In this document: positions 16,897-25,611 of the stretch, in pieces
How the letters are laid out: the number at the start of each line of letters is the position of its first letter
How positions within the stretch are numbered: the stretch's first letter is position 1
Made by a program: the position numbers and the translations under genes
Assembly: GCA_016931315.1 (NCBI GenBank)
Contig: JAFGFB010000243.1
Location: 1-46,890, forward strand
DNA length: 46,890 nucleotides
Reading direction: 5' to 3'
From: Anaerolineae bacterium
GTDB lineage: Bacteria; Chloroflexota; Anaerolineae; B4-G1; SLSP01
The notes under the pieces: generated by a model
Seen by the model: only the letters and a program-made list of their open reading frames with translations
Databases searched by the model: none
Told to the model about the DNA's origin: nothing

Positions 16897-16931
16897 CTTG
16901 TTCATCTGACTTTTTTCGACCCTGAAGGTGC

Positions 16932-16971
16932 GATTGGGCGCGCACAGTGCGTGTGCTGTGCGCGCCCAATC
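16932..16971. terminator. Hairpin between convergent genes
   Basis: A perfect 16-bp stem (arm GATTGGGCGCGCACAG) with an 8-nt loop lies between the kinase gene and the convergent small membrane gene. T-rich tracts are short, so it is a probable bidirectional terminator rather than a textbook one. Confidence 0.6.
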
Positions 16972-16996
16972 CAGGTCTTCTTCGCGGGCACTTTTG

Positions 16997-17344
16997 CTAG
17001 ATAAAGACTCCCAACAGCAGTAGCCCCGCTTGCACGGCGAGTGTGCGCGCGAACATGCGCCATGATTGCCGTGTATTGAAATGCTCGCGATGATATTCTG
17101 CCCCTCCGATAGCTACTATTACCGCGATGATGCCTAAAGGCAGCACCAGCACTTGCCGGATGCCGATTGCTGTTTGGGTCGCCCGTGAATAGAAGCCACC
17201 ATCTGCCCAAAACGCTGCATAGACGCGCATTAGCACATCCAGAAGGACCGTGATGGTGAGAAGGGTCAGCCCTATGGTGAGTAGCCATAATCCCAGGGTG
17301 AGTATCGCTGCCCGAATTCTCTGTGCCTTGGTTGTGTTGGTCAT
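16997..17344 (-). CDS. Three-helix membrane protein resembling the anti-sigma membrane domain
   Basis: A 115-residue protein with three hydrophobic segments (about residues 10-45, 58-80 and 92-114) and a strong AAGGAG site. No family name is recognised. Its second half, AIGGAEYHREHFNTRQSWRMFARTLAVQ, matches the C-terminal part of the anti-sigma factor at 19664 (VIGGGEFHYRHAGQQASWRLFGLTVLVQ) in order and spacing. It thus appears to be a stand-alone copy of that membrane module without the zinc-binding head. It is the last gene of the minus-strand run ECF sigma, anti-sigma, glycosyltransferase, this gene. It may compete with or stabilise the anti-sigma factor, which is speculation. Confidence 0.68.
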   Translation of the reverse strand: MTNTTKAQRIRAAILTLGLWLLTIGLTLLTITVLLDVLMRVYAAFWADGGFYSRATQTAIGIRQVLVLPLGIIAVIVAIGGAEYHREHFNTRQSWRMFARTLAVQAGLLLLGVFI

Positions 17345-17391
17345 GGTTCACTTTCTCCTTATTGATTCATTCTCAAAATCTGCCACTGCTC

Positions 17392-19500
17392 TTATCTTGA
17401 TTCTCCCAGGCAGCGCAATGGCAACCAGACCGGAGTTCCCATCACCGGGCTGTGAATCGCTGTGCCTAAATACGGTGAGGGGTCAAGGAAGGTGTTCGGG
17501 TCCCGAGCGTCGGTGGGGTCTTTGTCGGAAAGTACATGATAAGGGAAGCTTCCATCCGCATGAAGTGGTTCAGCCACACCGAAAGTGGCATGGGGCCAGA
17601 TGGCCATCGCCCCCCCGTGTGCTGTTCCCTGATAGCCCAGCAATTGCCCCTTCTTCACGGGGATTCCCTCCGAGCCGGGTGGAAACTCTGCCGCGACATA
17701 GGACTCATTTCCCCAGGCTGGCGCCATTCCGGCGTAATACGTCCACACCTTTTGCCCGGGACGTACAGGATCATCATGGAGAATCGCGATCGCGTCGCGC
17801 CAGTCAGCGGGGCGCATGAGCATGCCATCAGCAACTGCATAAACAGGAACATTGCCCTCGAAGCCTTCTCCCATGAAGAGCAGGCTCTGGGTGAGCCACC
17901 ATACTCCCATATCAGCGCGGGTCGGCAACTGCCAGGGGGCATCAGGGCACGCTGTGAGGGTGGCGGTGGGATGCAGGCTCACGTCGCGTGGTCTGAAAAT
18001 GACACTTTCGCCCGCCCAACCATCGGCGACGTAGTTTGTGAAAATGGTATCAAGCATTTCCGGGGTCCAGCGCTCAGTGTAGACGGGATAGCCCATAAAG
18101 TGGTGTATAAGGATCATGGGGTATTCCTGAGCGCGGATGCTTTCCAGAAATGAGGTCTGATCCCACAATCCGGCATTTGCAAGCTGCGTGATTTCAAAAG
18201 GCTGAATGTGGAGTGGTTTGTCGTTGAGGCTAAGCAGTCCCATGAACTCATCCGCAAGTATCGGAGCTTTAATTTGCCTGACTTCCCAAAACAGGTCTTC
18301 CAGGCGCGCTTCGTGTATTCGACGGGCCTTGACGTCTTGTACGGAACCCTGAAGGGTATTGCGCATGAGAAAACCCAGTTGAATGGTCAATAGTATCATA
18401 GCTCCATTACGGACGGCAAATTTTACCGCCGGTAAACGCTCGCTCAAAGCGCCCATGTTGCCCGCCATGTACAGGCCGGCCATTAAGCTAAGCGCTGCGG
18501 CTAGTTCCAATAGATAGTTGATATTGGAGCCAATCTTGCCGATGGTGAGTGCGGAGATGGTTGCTCCCAAGACATAGGCGCCTGCCAACACCCAGGCAGA
18601 GCAGCTGGTTGAGGACGTTTCTTTGCGCGTAGCCAGGAGTGTCCAGGTGGTCCATCCCAGGCCGACCACACCTAAACCCAGTAAAATTGGTAAGGTGCTC
18701 CGCACATCACGCCAGTGATTCAGTAAATTATCCATTTTGAAGGGGTTGACATTAGCGGTTACAATGTTGAAGAAGAAGCCGCCCTGGCTCAGGATATTTA
18801 GTACCAGGAATAGCACTAAGCCGACACCGCCAATGATGCCGGCTATGGCTGCCGCGCGGCGCCAACCATAGCGGCGCCACATCCAGGCGCATGCGGCGAG
18901 GGGGGCTGCCAGCCCATAGGATTGTCGCGTATAAATGGCTGCTACAAGTAGCAATGACCCCAGGATCAAGCCCTGACGTGTTTGACCGCGGCGTGCAAGT
19001 ACTGCTAATCCGCCCATGCTCAGCGCCAATGCGAGCAAATCTACTCGCGCCAGTGAAGACCAGCTGCCGACATAGGGGATGGCAAGAAAGAGCACTCCTG
19101 CGGCGCGCCCCGCGGCACGGTCTTCAGTGAGCGTTTGCACGATGCGATTGATGAATAGCGCTGTAGCTAGCGCGCCTAGCGTCGAGATCAACCTCCCCGT
19201 CCAAAGCTCCGATCCAAATAGCGCTACCAGTGGTGCCCATACCAGCGGATATAGCGGTGGATAGTTGGAAATCGTATACGGCGGCGTGGAGAGATCATTG
19301 CGGTAGATGTTTTGTCCTGCCCCGAGGCGCATAGCCTGATCTAGCAGCGGAGCCTCGCCGTAATCCAGGGGGTACCGGTAGAATACCGCGAGACTTTTCT
19401 GCCCAATGAAGATCAAAACTGCGACTATGGCGAAGATAGTCAGGATAATCTTGAGCGCCTCTTCGAGATAGGGCCCATAGGCGACAAAAATCTTTTTCAT
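17392..19500 (-). CDS. Membrane glycosyltransferase (GT39/PMT-like) fused to a degenerate LytM/M23 domain
   Basis: A 702-residue protein. The N-terminal ~420 residues form a multi-pass glycosyltransferase of the GT-C fold; the first outer loop carries the acidic pair in LDYGEAPLLDQ (Asp46/Glu49), as in enzymes that use polyprenyl-phosphate sugars. A soluble region follows. The last ~150 residues read like a lysostaphin/M23 peptidase: YAVADGMLMRPADW, ILHDDPVRPGQKVWTYYAGM, PVKKGQLLGYQGTAHGG and WPHATFGV. The zinc-binding histidines look lost: YYAGM stands where YxHM is expected, and HAT where HxH is. The domain is probably a non-catalytic wall-binding module. The ATG at 19500 lacks a strong ribosome site. 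Confidence 0.75.
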   Translation of the reverse strand: MKKIFVAYGPYLEEALKIILTIFAIVAVLIFIGQKSLAVFYRYPLDYGEAPLLDQAMRLGAGQNIYRNDLSTPPYTISNYPPLYPLVWAPLVALFGSELWTGRLISTLGALATALFINRIVQTLTEDRAAGRAAGVLFLAIPYVGSWSSLARVDLLALALSMGGLAVLARRGQTRQGLILGSLLLVAAIYTRQSYGLAAPLAACAWMWRRYGWRRAAAIAGIIGGVGLVLFLVLNILSQGGFFFNIVTANVNPFKMDNLLNHWRDVRSTLPILLGLGVVGLGWTTWTLLATRKETSSTSCSAWVLAGAYVLGATISALTIGKIGSNINYLLELAAALSLMAGLYMAGNMGALSERLPAVKFAVRNGAMILLTIQLGFLMRNTLQGSVQDVKARRIHEARLEDLFWEVRQIKAPILADEFMGLLSLNDKPLHIQPFEITQLANAGLWDQTSFLESIRAQEYPMILIHHFMGYPVYTERWTPEMLDTIFTNYVADGWAGESVIFRPRDVSLHPTATLTACPDAPWQLPTRADMGVWWLTQSLLFMGEGFEGNVPVYAVADGMLMRPADWRDAIAILHDDPVRPGQKVWTYYAGMAPAWGNESYVAAEFPPGSEGIPVKKGQLLGYQGTAHGGAMAIWPHATFGVAEPLHADGSFPYHVLSDKDPTDARDPNTFLDPSPYLGTAIHSPVMGTPVWLPLRCLGESR

Positions 19501-19663
19501 ATCATGCTCCTGTAGAAGATATGCCCAGGCTTAAGGGTCGATAAAAGTATAACTTCCCGAATCTTGCCGTGTTTTTCCAGTAAAAACGGGAACTTATAGA
19601 TTTACGCGCCCTAAGACACGAGTTGAAAGCAATACGTGGTTTGAAGGGTCGTACAGCACGGTC

Positions 19664-20446
19664 CTAGATCAAAAGGGGGAGTGCGAGTAAACTGAGCTGT
19701 ACCAGCACGGTCAATCCAAAAAGGCGCCATGAGGCTTGCTGCCCCGCGTGACGGTAATGGAACTCCCCGCCGCCGATGACGACCGCAACCCATAGCGCGC
19801 CCATGAAAAACACGCCCCAACTGCCCAGAGCTTGCGCTTGTTGCAGCAGGAGTGAGGAAGGTGGTCCAAAGCGAATATAGGCGCGCAGCACCATTTCGCG
19901 TAGCAGCGCGATTTCGTAAAGACCTAGAACGGCTGTCCCCAGCCATAGGGCCAGGCTGACCACCCACATCCAGGCAAGGGGGCGACGTTGCAGGGCATTC
20001 TGTCCATAATGGCTGAGCACCGGTAGGCTGAACATGATTCCCGCTGTAAATGGCAGGGTAAGCGAGTGATTCTGCTGTAACCCTACCGCGGGCCAGGTAA
20101 CATTGCGAAATAATCCGGCAACTGCCAGTATGACCCCGGTCGCGGCGGCGAGTGCCGGTCCATAGGCGCGGAAGAAATCTAAATAAGCGTGAGATCTGTT
20201 CGCCCGCCGCGATTTCAGCATAGCAGGTGCAATGGCCTCAAAAGTCATGCGCGATGAAGGGCTTAGCGTAGCGATCTCTGCATCAAGGCACGCTTGGATC
20301 TCGGCTTGTTGCTGGATTTTCTCGGCAAGTGCAGCCCGGCAGGTGGGGCAGATTTGCAGATGACGGCTCAGCATTTCACGGTCGGCATCGGTGAGCATAT
20401 TGAGTGTGTAGTTGCTTAAATCATTTTCTGTCAGGTGTTGATTCAT
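19664..20446 (-). CDS. Zinc-finger anti-sigma factor with membrane domain
   Basis: A 260-residue protein. The N-terminal zf-HC2/ZAS domain has HLQICPTCRAAL (HxxxCxxC), the signature of anti-sigma factors that hold an ECF sigma factor inactive. About six membrane segments follow (from about residue 85), ending in a module shared with the protein at 16997. The start was moved from the ORF-track 20716 to the ATG at 20446: AGGAGG lies eight bases upstream, and everything before it overlaps the sigma gene in another frame. The sigma gene ends 55 bp upstream, so the pair forms one operon. It probably senses an envelope signal and releases the sigma factor. Confidence 0.85.
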   Translation of the reverse strand: MNQHLTENDLSNYTLNMLTDADREMLSRHLQICPTCRAALAEKIQQQAEIQACLDAEIATLSPSSRMTFEAIAPAMLKSRRANRSHAYLDFFRAYGPALAAATGVILAVAGLFRNVTWPAVGLQQNHSLTLPFTAGIMFSLPVLSHYGQNALQRRPLAWMWVVSLALWLGTAVLGLYEIALLREMVLRAYIRFGPPSSLLLQQAQALGSWGVFFMGALWVAVVIGGGEFHYRHAGQQASWRLFGLTVLVQLSLLALPLLI

Positions 20447-20501
20447 CTTGTTATCCTCCTGAATTAGCAAGGGAGTAGCTAAGCGATTGATCATTCTCCG
20501 C

Positions 20502-21065
20502 TTATTTCTCACCATCCGCCATGGGCTGCAATGCCGCTCGTAGCTGCTCGTATCCCAGTCGCACGCGCGATTGCGCCGTAGGCAATGGGCAGTCCATGAT
20601 ATCGGCAATTTCTCGAAACGTGTGCCCTGCCCAGTAGCGTAAGGCCAGCGCCTCACGCAACAGCGGATTGAGGCGCTGGAGCGCCTGCAAGAGCGTTTCC
20701 CGACGTTCGCTGGCAATGGTGACCGCCTCTGGTCCCGGATCAGGGTCAGTAATATCGCGCCCCCAACCCAACCATTCGGTAAGCGAAAAGTTCGCCAGGC
20801 GTTTGCGCCGCTGGCGATCCCGGCAGCGGCTCACCGTGATGGTGTGCAACCAGGTAGCAAAGCTGGCGCGTTCTGGTACATAGTTCCGAATGTTGACCAG
20901 AGCATAGGTCAAAGCGTCTTGAGCAACTTCCTCCGCATCTTCAGCATTGCCCAGCAACGTATAAGCGAGCCGGTAGATGTTGTCGCGGTGTGCATGATAG
21001 AGCGCCTCCGCTGCGCGCTCGTCGCCTGCTAGCCAGTTTTGAATCAGCGTTAATTGTTCGCTCAT
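20502..21065 (-). CDS. ECF-type RNA polymerase sigma factor
   Basis: A 187-residue sigma-70 family protein of the extracytoplasmic-function class. Region 2 spans about residues 20-90, with YRLAYTLLGNAEDAEEVAQD and FATWLHTITVSRCRDRQRR. Region 4 spans about 125-180, with LREALALRYWAGHTFREIADIMDCPLPTAQSRVRLG, a typical helix-turn-helix. It is followed by its likely anti-sigma factor. A -10-like TATAAT lies 40 bp upstream of the start, overlapping the stop of the protease gene, and belongs to a motif shared with the protease promoter region. Confidence 0.93.
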   Translation of the reverse strand: MSEQLTLIQNWLAGDERAAEALYHAHRDNIYRLAYTLLGNAEDAEEVAQDALTYALVNIRNYVPERASFATWLHTITVSRCRDRQRRKRLANFSLTEWLGWGRDITDPDPGPEAVTIASERRETLLQALQRLNPLLREALALRYWAGHTFREIADIMDCPLPTAQSRVRLGYEQLRAALQPMADGEK

Positions 21066-21101
21066 GGGTGTCTATTCGCACCGGGTTTCCATTGTCTCAT
21101 T

Positions 21102-21132
21102 ATTATACGCTCTCAGCAGCGTTTTTAATCAC
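21102..21132 (-). promoter_or_regulatory. Promoter-like site upstream of the ECF sigma gene (motif copy 1)
   Basis: On the minus strand the site reads GTGATTAAAAACGCTGCTGA..GCGTATAAT: a TATAAT -10 with a GTGATT element 19 bp upstream and an inverted repeat (ACGCT...AGCGT) in the spacer. The same arrangement recurs at 25612-25642. The -10 overlaps the stop codon of the protease gene. Confidence 0.5.
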
Positions 21133-24100
21133 TTCACTATGGGTTGGATGCGTTCCAAAATGGGGGTGAAAATCTCGAAGAAAATGGATTTTTGGCGGTG
21201 AGGCTTTGCCCCACCGCCAAGAATCCATCAAAGAGAAGGTGTTGTCATGCCAGTCATCTTGCTTTTGCCCCAAAGTTGAAACGCACCCTGTGGGCTGCCA
21301 CATTGTAAACCCTTTCGCCGTGGCAAACCAAAATCGCCCTTGAGTGTCACCGGTAATCTTCAGAACATCGTTGGAGAGCAACCCATCGGCGGTTGTGAGG
21401 CTGTGCCATACATCGTTGTTGGGATCAAATGCGTAAACGCCGTTGGGGGTTGCGCACCATAGCTGGCTATCCGGCGCGATAAAGATGTCCCGCACACTGA
21501 TTGGGTCTGAGCCCTGAGGTGGCTTCACATCAACCCAGCGCTCGCCCTCAAGGTAAGCTAAGCCTGCGGCTGTGCCAATCCAGAGCCGTCTTTCTGCATC
21601 TACCGCTGCAGCATTGACCGGCGTGCTGGTGGCGATTGGTGCAGCCCAAATATCATTATCAAAGCGCACCACACCTTTTTCCGTGCCAAACCAGAGCGCT
21701 CCTTGTGAATCTATGGCAATTGTTCGGATAGTACGCCCACCTAATACATCGGCGCGGTTCACTGTCATCCAGGTGTTGGTTGTGGTTGTCAGGCGACTTG
21801 CGCCGGTCAATCCACCTCCTGAACCGAACCAGATGCTGCCATCGGGGGTCGCTGCTACTGCATAGATGAAGGAACTTATCAATCCGTGCTGGACCTCGAG
21901 GTGATTCCATTGCCCCCCATTCACCTGTAGCGCACCACTGCCACTTGTGCCAGCCCAAATAGTGCCTTTATTATCTGCTGTTAGCGCCATGATGTTGCGA
22001 TTGGGTAAGCCTTCGAAGGGCGTTAGCATCGTCCAGCGGTTGCCATCAAAAGTGCTGAGATTGCTGTCCGTTGCTACCCACAGGCGTCCTTTTGTATCTT
22101 GCACCAGTGCAGGAACGGGGGCGCTGTTCACCGTTTGGTAATGTTGCCATAGCCCGGTATTGCTCTGCGTTTCTTGCGTGAGACCAAACCAGGGGCGTTC
22201 TTCCGCGGTCATGATGAGGGCTACGCTGTCTGGCAATTCACTAAATGGACGTGTGCCGAACCAGCGATGTACGGCCGCGTTGATATCAGCCGGGTAGCGT
22301 GACTGGTTCTGAATGGTGACATCGGCGATATAGGTGATCCAGCCGCTGCTATCGAAGCTGCTGATTCCATCGCGAGTGCGCGCCCACACTATGTTATTCT
22401 CCGACAGGGTGAGGGTTCGTACATAGTCATCAGCCATTCCATCACCGCGTGTGACCCACGTCATCTTTCCCGGTGTTGTGGCCTCAAGGATGGCAATCCC
22501 TGAACCCCAGGTGCCGAACCAGGTTTGCCCTTGTGTGTCGTTGGCAATGCTGGTGACCCAAATTCCAGCCAGTGTTGGGAGACTTTCCCATTCGCTCCCT
22601 ACCAGGTGAGCGGCTCCGCCCTCGCCGCCTACCCAAATGCCACCGGCGCGATCCACGGCAACGGCATAGAGATTGTTGATGGGGCTTCTGCTGAGCGTTT
22701 GCCAGTGTTCGCCGTCGAAGTATGCAACGCCGAGCGCAGTCGCTGCCCACAGCTGACCATCGGGTGCAAGTGCTAGCGCGCGGGCAATAGGATGAGGCAG
22801 CCCTTGTGCCTGCCCGAAGTTTTGCCAGTGTGTGCCATCGAAGCGGCTCACACCGCCCTGTGTCGCAACCCAGATATTCCCCATGGCATCAGGTTGAATG
22901 GCATAAACTGTGTTGTGGATGAGTCCATCCGCTGTGGTGTATCTCACATAGCTGCTTGTGATGCTATCCCAGTGGACCACACCGCCGTTGGTCGCAACCC
23001 AGAGCGACTCGCCTATCTGGGCATGATTCAGTGGGCGCGGGCTGGACGTAAAAGCCCGTAGCTCTAGGGGGAGAAAGACCGGCGCTGTTCCGCGGGCATC
23101 ATCTTCAGGATTGAGGGGATGAGTTCCCCGTTGCACTTCGACGCCATCCTTCACACCGCCAAGGTCGGTGTCTCCGTTCATGGGAGAAGTCTCAAAATAC
23201 CCGTGGACTTCCCCTCCATCGCTAAGGTCGTCATGATCAGTGTCCCATTCGAGCGGGGCGACGCCGCGGTGGAATTCGTCGAGATTGCTCAGGCCATCGC
23301 CGTCAAGGTCCTTCTGTGCATCGCTCACGGCGCTATGTGTGCCAAAAGTCTCTTCCCAGATATCTGGCAGTCCGTCGCCGTCGGTGTCGGCGCCTTTGCC
23401 TTCCACCGTGAGCACCAACTCGACCTGACTTTGGGGTGAAATTTGTTGCACTGTGGGCGCACTGGTTGCGATTAACACGCGCGTGTGATAGCGTCCTGGG
23501 GCAGTGAGGCGCCGGTACCAGCTGCTATAGATGCCGTCGTCGGCAAGCCCGTCGCCGTTCAAGCCATCATCATGGAGGGTGAGCGTATTCGTCGCGCCAT
23601 CAGGATGTTCTATCATGGCAATGATTTGAACTCCTGTCGTGTCTGGTCGGTGCGCTGTATGACTTGCCATCAAGAGCACCGGTTCCCCAAGGCCTGGTGT
23701 GGCCCTCGAAAGATTCACGTTGAGGGCAGGCGCCGCGGGCGTGTGAGGATTGCTCTCGGGCACGCTGATGCCGGCATCGAGGTGGGCGTGTTGCCCTAAA
23801 ACTGTGCATTCTACTGCATAGCGGCCTGTAGGAAGCCCTCGTGGCACTGCAATTTCGAGTAAGTAGGTACGGCCCATGTTCCACACGGTCAGTACGGGTC
23901 GGTTTTGGCCGTTGATGGCGACTTCAAAGTGGGCCGTGCTAAGCCCTTGCATCGGACTGCCATCTGAGCGTTCCACAATGACTTTGATGAACCGCCTTTG
24001 TGGGTCACTGTGTTTTACAGGGAGAGAAATGGTTTCATCGGGCAGCTGTACCCTTACCTGCAATGGCGGTAGTTGGGTAATGCCCGCGCCCCAGAGCGTA

Positions 24101-25500
24101 TCCGCCCCAGGTAGCCCCCGGTCAACTGCAAAGGCTATCAATTGCGCTTTCACCTCTTCGACCGAGGCTCTCCTGTGTTCCGGTCGGCTGAGCAGCAATG
24201 CTGCCATGCCGGCGACGTGCGGGGCTGCAGCTGAGGTCCCTCCGAAACCGTGGGGTCCATATTCCGGTGAAGCTACGGAGATGTAACTGTAGCTGCTCAG
24301 ATCTGGCTTGATGCGTCCATCGGCTGTAGGACCGCGGGAACTGTAGGGGACAAGGTCTCCGGTCATGATATGGACTGCGCCAACTGTGAGCACGCTTTGT
24401 GCATCGGCGGGTAGTCCAAGGCTCCCTTCGGGCGTGATGTGGGCTGTAAGAGCAGCATCCTCACCGACAACGAAGAGCTTGAGCGTATGGTTTTGTGTGA
24501 AAGCCGGATCACGCCGAATGTGAATCTCGTAAATTCCATCAAAACGGGGGGAGAAGGTAAGGCGTTGTATAGGGGCGCCCATGGCATTTCTTTGTGTGCT
24601 GCTATGCGCGATTTCTGTGCCCGCCGGATCGAAAAGATACAGCTCATAATTGGAAGTACCGATGGGTTGGAACGGATCATTACCCCAATCATCCCATGCG
24701 AGGGTGATCTCGGTGGTCTTGCCTTGATTCAGGCGCACCGGTAGAGTCTCGTTGACAATTCCTGTGCGCGTGCGTCCAAATTCGTGCCAGTTATCGCCAT
24801 CGGTATCGAGAAATGCGCCTTGATAGTGTTGTTGGGCATAGTTGCCGGCGCTTTTGATGAGCAACATTCCTGTACTGCGGGCTTCCTCGAGGAGAGGGTA
24901 GAGGGGCACGGCGCTCTCGGCGACACGTCCACTGCCATCGCCGCGTCCTGGTGAGAGGGTGGACATGGAGATTGAGACCACGCGCACGTTTTCGTGTTGT
25001 AGGAAATCCAGGACAGCCTCGAGCGTGTTAACGAGGTTGTCCACTTGAATGAGATAGAGCTGCGCATCCGGGGCGATATCGTGGATGATCTCGGCGCACG
25101 CAACACCATGGGAGCCGGTGCTCTCTAGCAGTGTTTCGAAGCTGCCCTTGCCCGTCATAAAGCGCCGGGTGATGATGCCGGCGGGTAGTTCTCCCTCTGC
25201 AATACGCTCGGCGAGGCCCTTGAAGTTCTCATCAATGACGGCGATTTTGACTCCTGCTCCTCGATAGCCTGCTGCATGGTATTCACTGGCGCCTATCGCT
25301 GCCAGGGCTTCAGTCTGAATATGACCACCGGTGTTGCCGGGGTGTGGAGTGATTTCGGCTGGCAGCACAGCTGCGCCAGTCTCAATTTCGAGCACACATG
25401 CCGGGCAGCGATTATCCCGGACGAGGGTCAACGTGAACAATCCCACCAACAGCACCAGTCGTCTGATGTGGGATAATCGTTGACCTTGCAATGCTTTCAT
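21103..25500 (-). CDS. Secreted S8 subtilisin-like protease with calcium-repeat and beta-propeller regions
   Basis: A 1465-residue exported protein. A signal peptide (about residues 10-28) precedes the S8 domain, whose catalytic residues are visible: Asp90 (AVIDENF), His131 (GSHGVAC), oxyanion Asn220 (SAGN) and Ser423 (GGTSAAAPHVAG). A PPC-like beta domain is inserted before the serine. Then come Ig-like stretches, thrombospondin type 3-like DxDxDG repeats (DTDGDGLPD, DLDGDGLSN), a VFLPLELR linker, and a long series of Reg_prop-type propeller blades (NIWVATQGGVSRFDG and similar). The final ~61 residues do not belong to the propeller; about 48 of them are encoded by a MITE-like element. It probably digests extracellular protein; the propeller may bind substrate or surface. 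Confidence 0.88.
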   Translation of the reverse strand: MKALQGQRLSHIRRLVLLVGLFTLTLVRDNRCPACVLEIETGAAVLPAEITPHPGNTGGHIQTEALAAIGASEYHAAGYRGAGVKIAVIDENFKGLAERIAEGELPAGIITRRFMTGKGSFETLLESTGSHGVACAEIIHDIAPDAQLYLIQVDNLVNTLEAVLDFLQHENVRVVSISMSTLSPGRGDGSGRVAESAVPLYPLLEEARSTGMLLIKSAGNYAQQHYQGAFLDTDGDNWHEFGRTRTGIVNETLPVRLNQGKTTEITLAWDDWGNDPFQPIGTSNYELYLFDPAGTEIAHSSTQRNAMGAPIQRLTFSPRFDGIYEIHIRRDPAFTQNHTLKLFVVGEDAALTAHITPEGSLGLPADAQSVLTVGAVHIMTGDLVPYSSRGPTADGRIKPDLSSYSYISVASPEYGPHGFGGTSAAAPHVAGMAALLLSRPEHRRASVEEVKAQLIAFAVDRGLPGADTLWGAGITQLPPLQVRVQLPDETISLPVKHSDPQRRFIKVIVERSDGSPMQGLSTAHFEVAINGQNRPVLTVWNMGRTYLLEIAVPRGLPTGRYAVECTVLGQHAHLDAGISVPESNPHTPAAPALNVNLSRATPGLGEPVLLMASHTAHRPDTTGVQIIAMIEHPDGATNTLTLHDDGLNGDGLADDGIYSSWYRRLTAPGRYHTRVLIATSAPTVQQISPQSQVELVLTVEGKGADTDGDGLPDIWEETFGTHSAVSDAQKDLDGDGLSNLDEFHRGVAPLEWDTDHDDLSDGGEVHGYFETSPMNGDTDLGGVKDGVEVQRGTHPLNPEDDARGTAPVFLPLELRAFTSSPRPLNHAQIGESLWVATNGGVVHWDSITSSYVRYTTADGLIHNTVYAIQPDAMGNIWVATQGGVSRFDGTHWQNFGQAQGLPHPIARALALAPDGQLWAATALGVAYFDGEHWQTLSRSPINNLYAVAVDRAGGIWVGGEGGAAHLVGSEWESLPTLAGIWVTSIANDTQGQTWFGTWGSGIAILEATTPGKMTWVTRGDGMADDYVRTLTLSENNIVWARTRDGISSFDSSGWITYIADVTIQNQSRYPADINAAVHRWFGTRPFSELPDSVALIMTAEERPWFGLTQETQSNTGLWQHYQTVNSAPVPALVQDTKGRLWVATDSNLSTFDGNRWTMLTPFEGLPNRNIMALTADNKGTIWAGTSGSGALQVNGGQWNHLEVQHGLISSFIYAVAATPDGSIWFGSGGGLTGASRLTTTTNTWMTVNRADVLGGRTIRTIAIDSQGALWFGTEKGVVRFDNDIWAAPIATSTPVNAAAVDAERRLWIGTAAGLAYLEGERWVDVKPPQGSDPISVRDIFIAPDSQLWCATPNGVYAFDPNNDVWHSLTTADGLLSNDVLKITGDTQGRFWFATAKGFTMWQPTGCVSTLGQKQDDWHDNTFSLMDSWRWGKASPPKIHFLRDFHPHFGTHPTHSEVIKNAAESV
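21146..21288. mobile_element. MITE-like element, copy A (inside the protease gene)
   Basis: Terminal inverted repeats GGATGCGTTCCA... and ...TTGAAACGCACCC flank a central long hairpin (21185-21227) around GGCGGTGAGGCTTTGCCCCACCGCC. It is about 143 bp with no transposase. It matches copies B and C along its length. Flanking 9-mers are not a clean duplication (TATGGGTTG versus TGTGGGCTG matches 7/9 only with a one-base shift). Its sequence is translated as the C-terminal tail of the protease. Confidence 0.8.
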
Positions 25501-25611
25501 GATAATGGCTCCATCCCATTTCTGCGTATGGCGGATGGTGATGAAAACGCTCGGCTATGATTTGTGTTGGAGCTGGTGTAAGCAGGTAAAGGTGTCTCCG
25601 CCTCTCACTCT

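Noticed and set aside
19611-19967. 118-residue minus-strand ORF after the anti-sigma gene
   Set aside because: It is out of frame inside the anti-sigma coding region and is arginine- and glycine-rich, as expected of a shadow frame.
21097-21126. Plus-strand intrinsic terminator (ACGCT...AGCGT followed by TTTTT)
   Set aside because: Both neighbouring genes are on the minus strand, and the same arrangement recurs upstream of a divergent gene, so a minus-strand promoter with a spacer dyad fits better.
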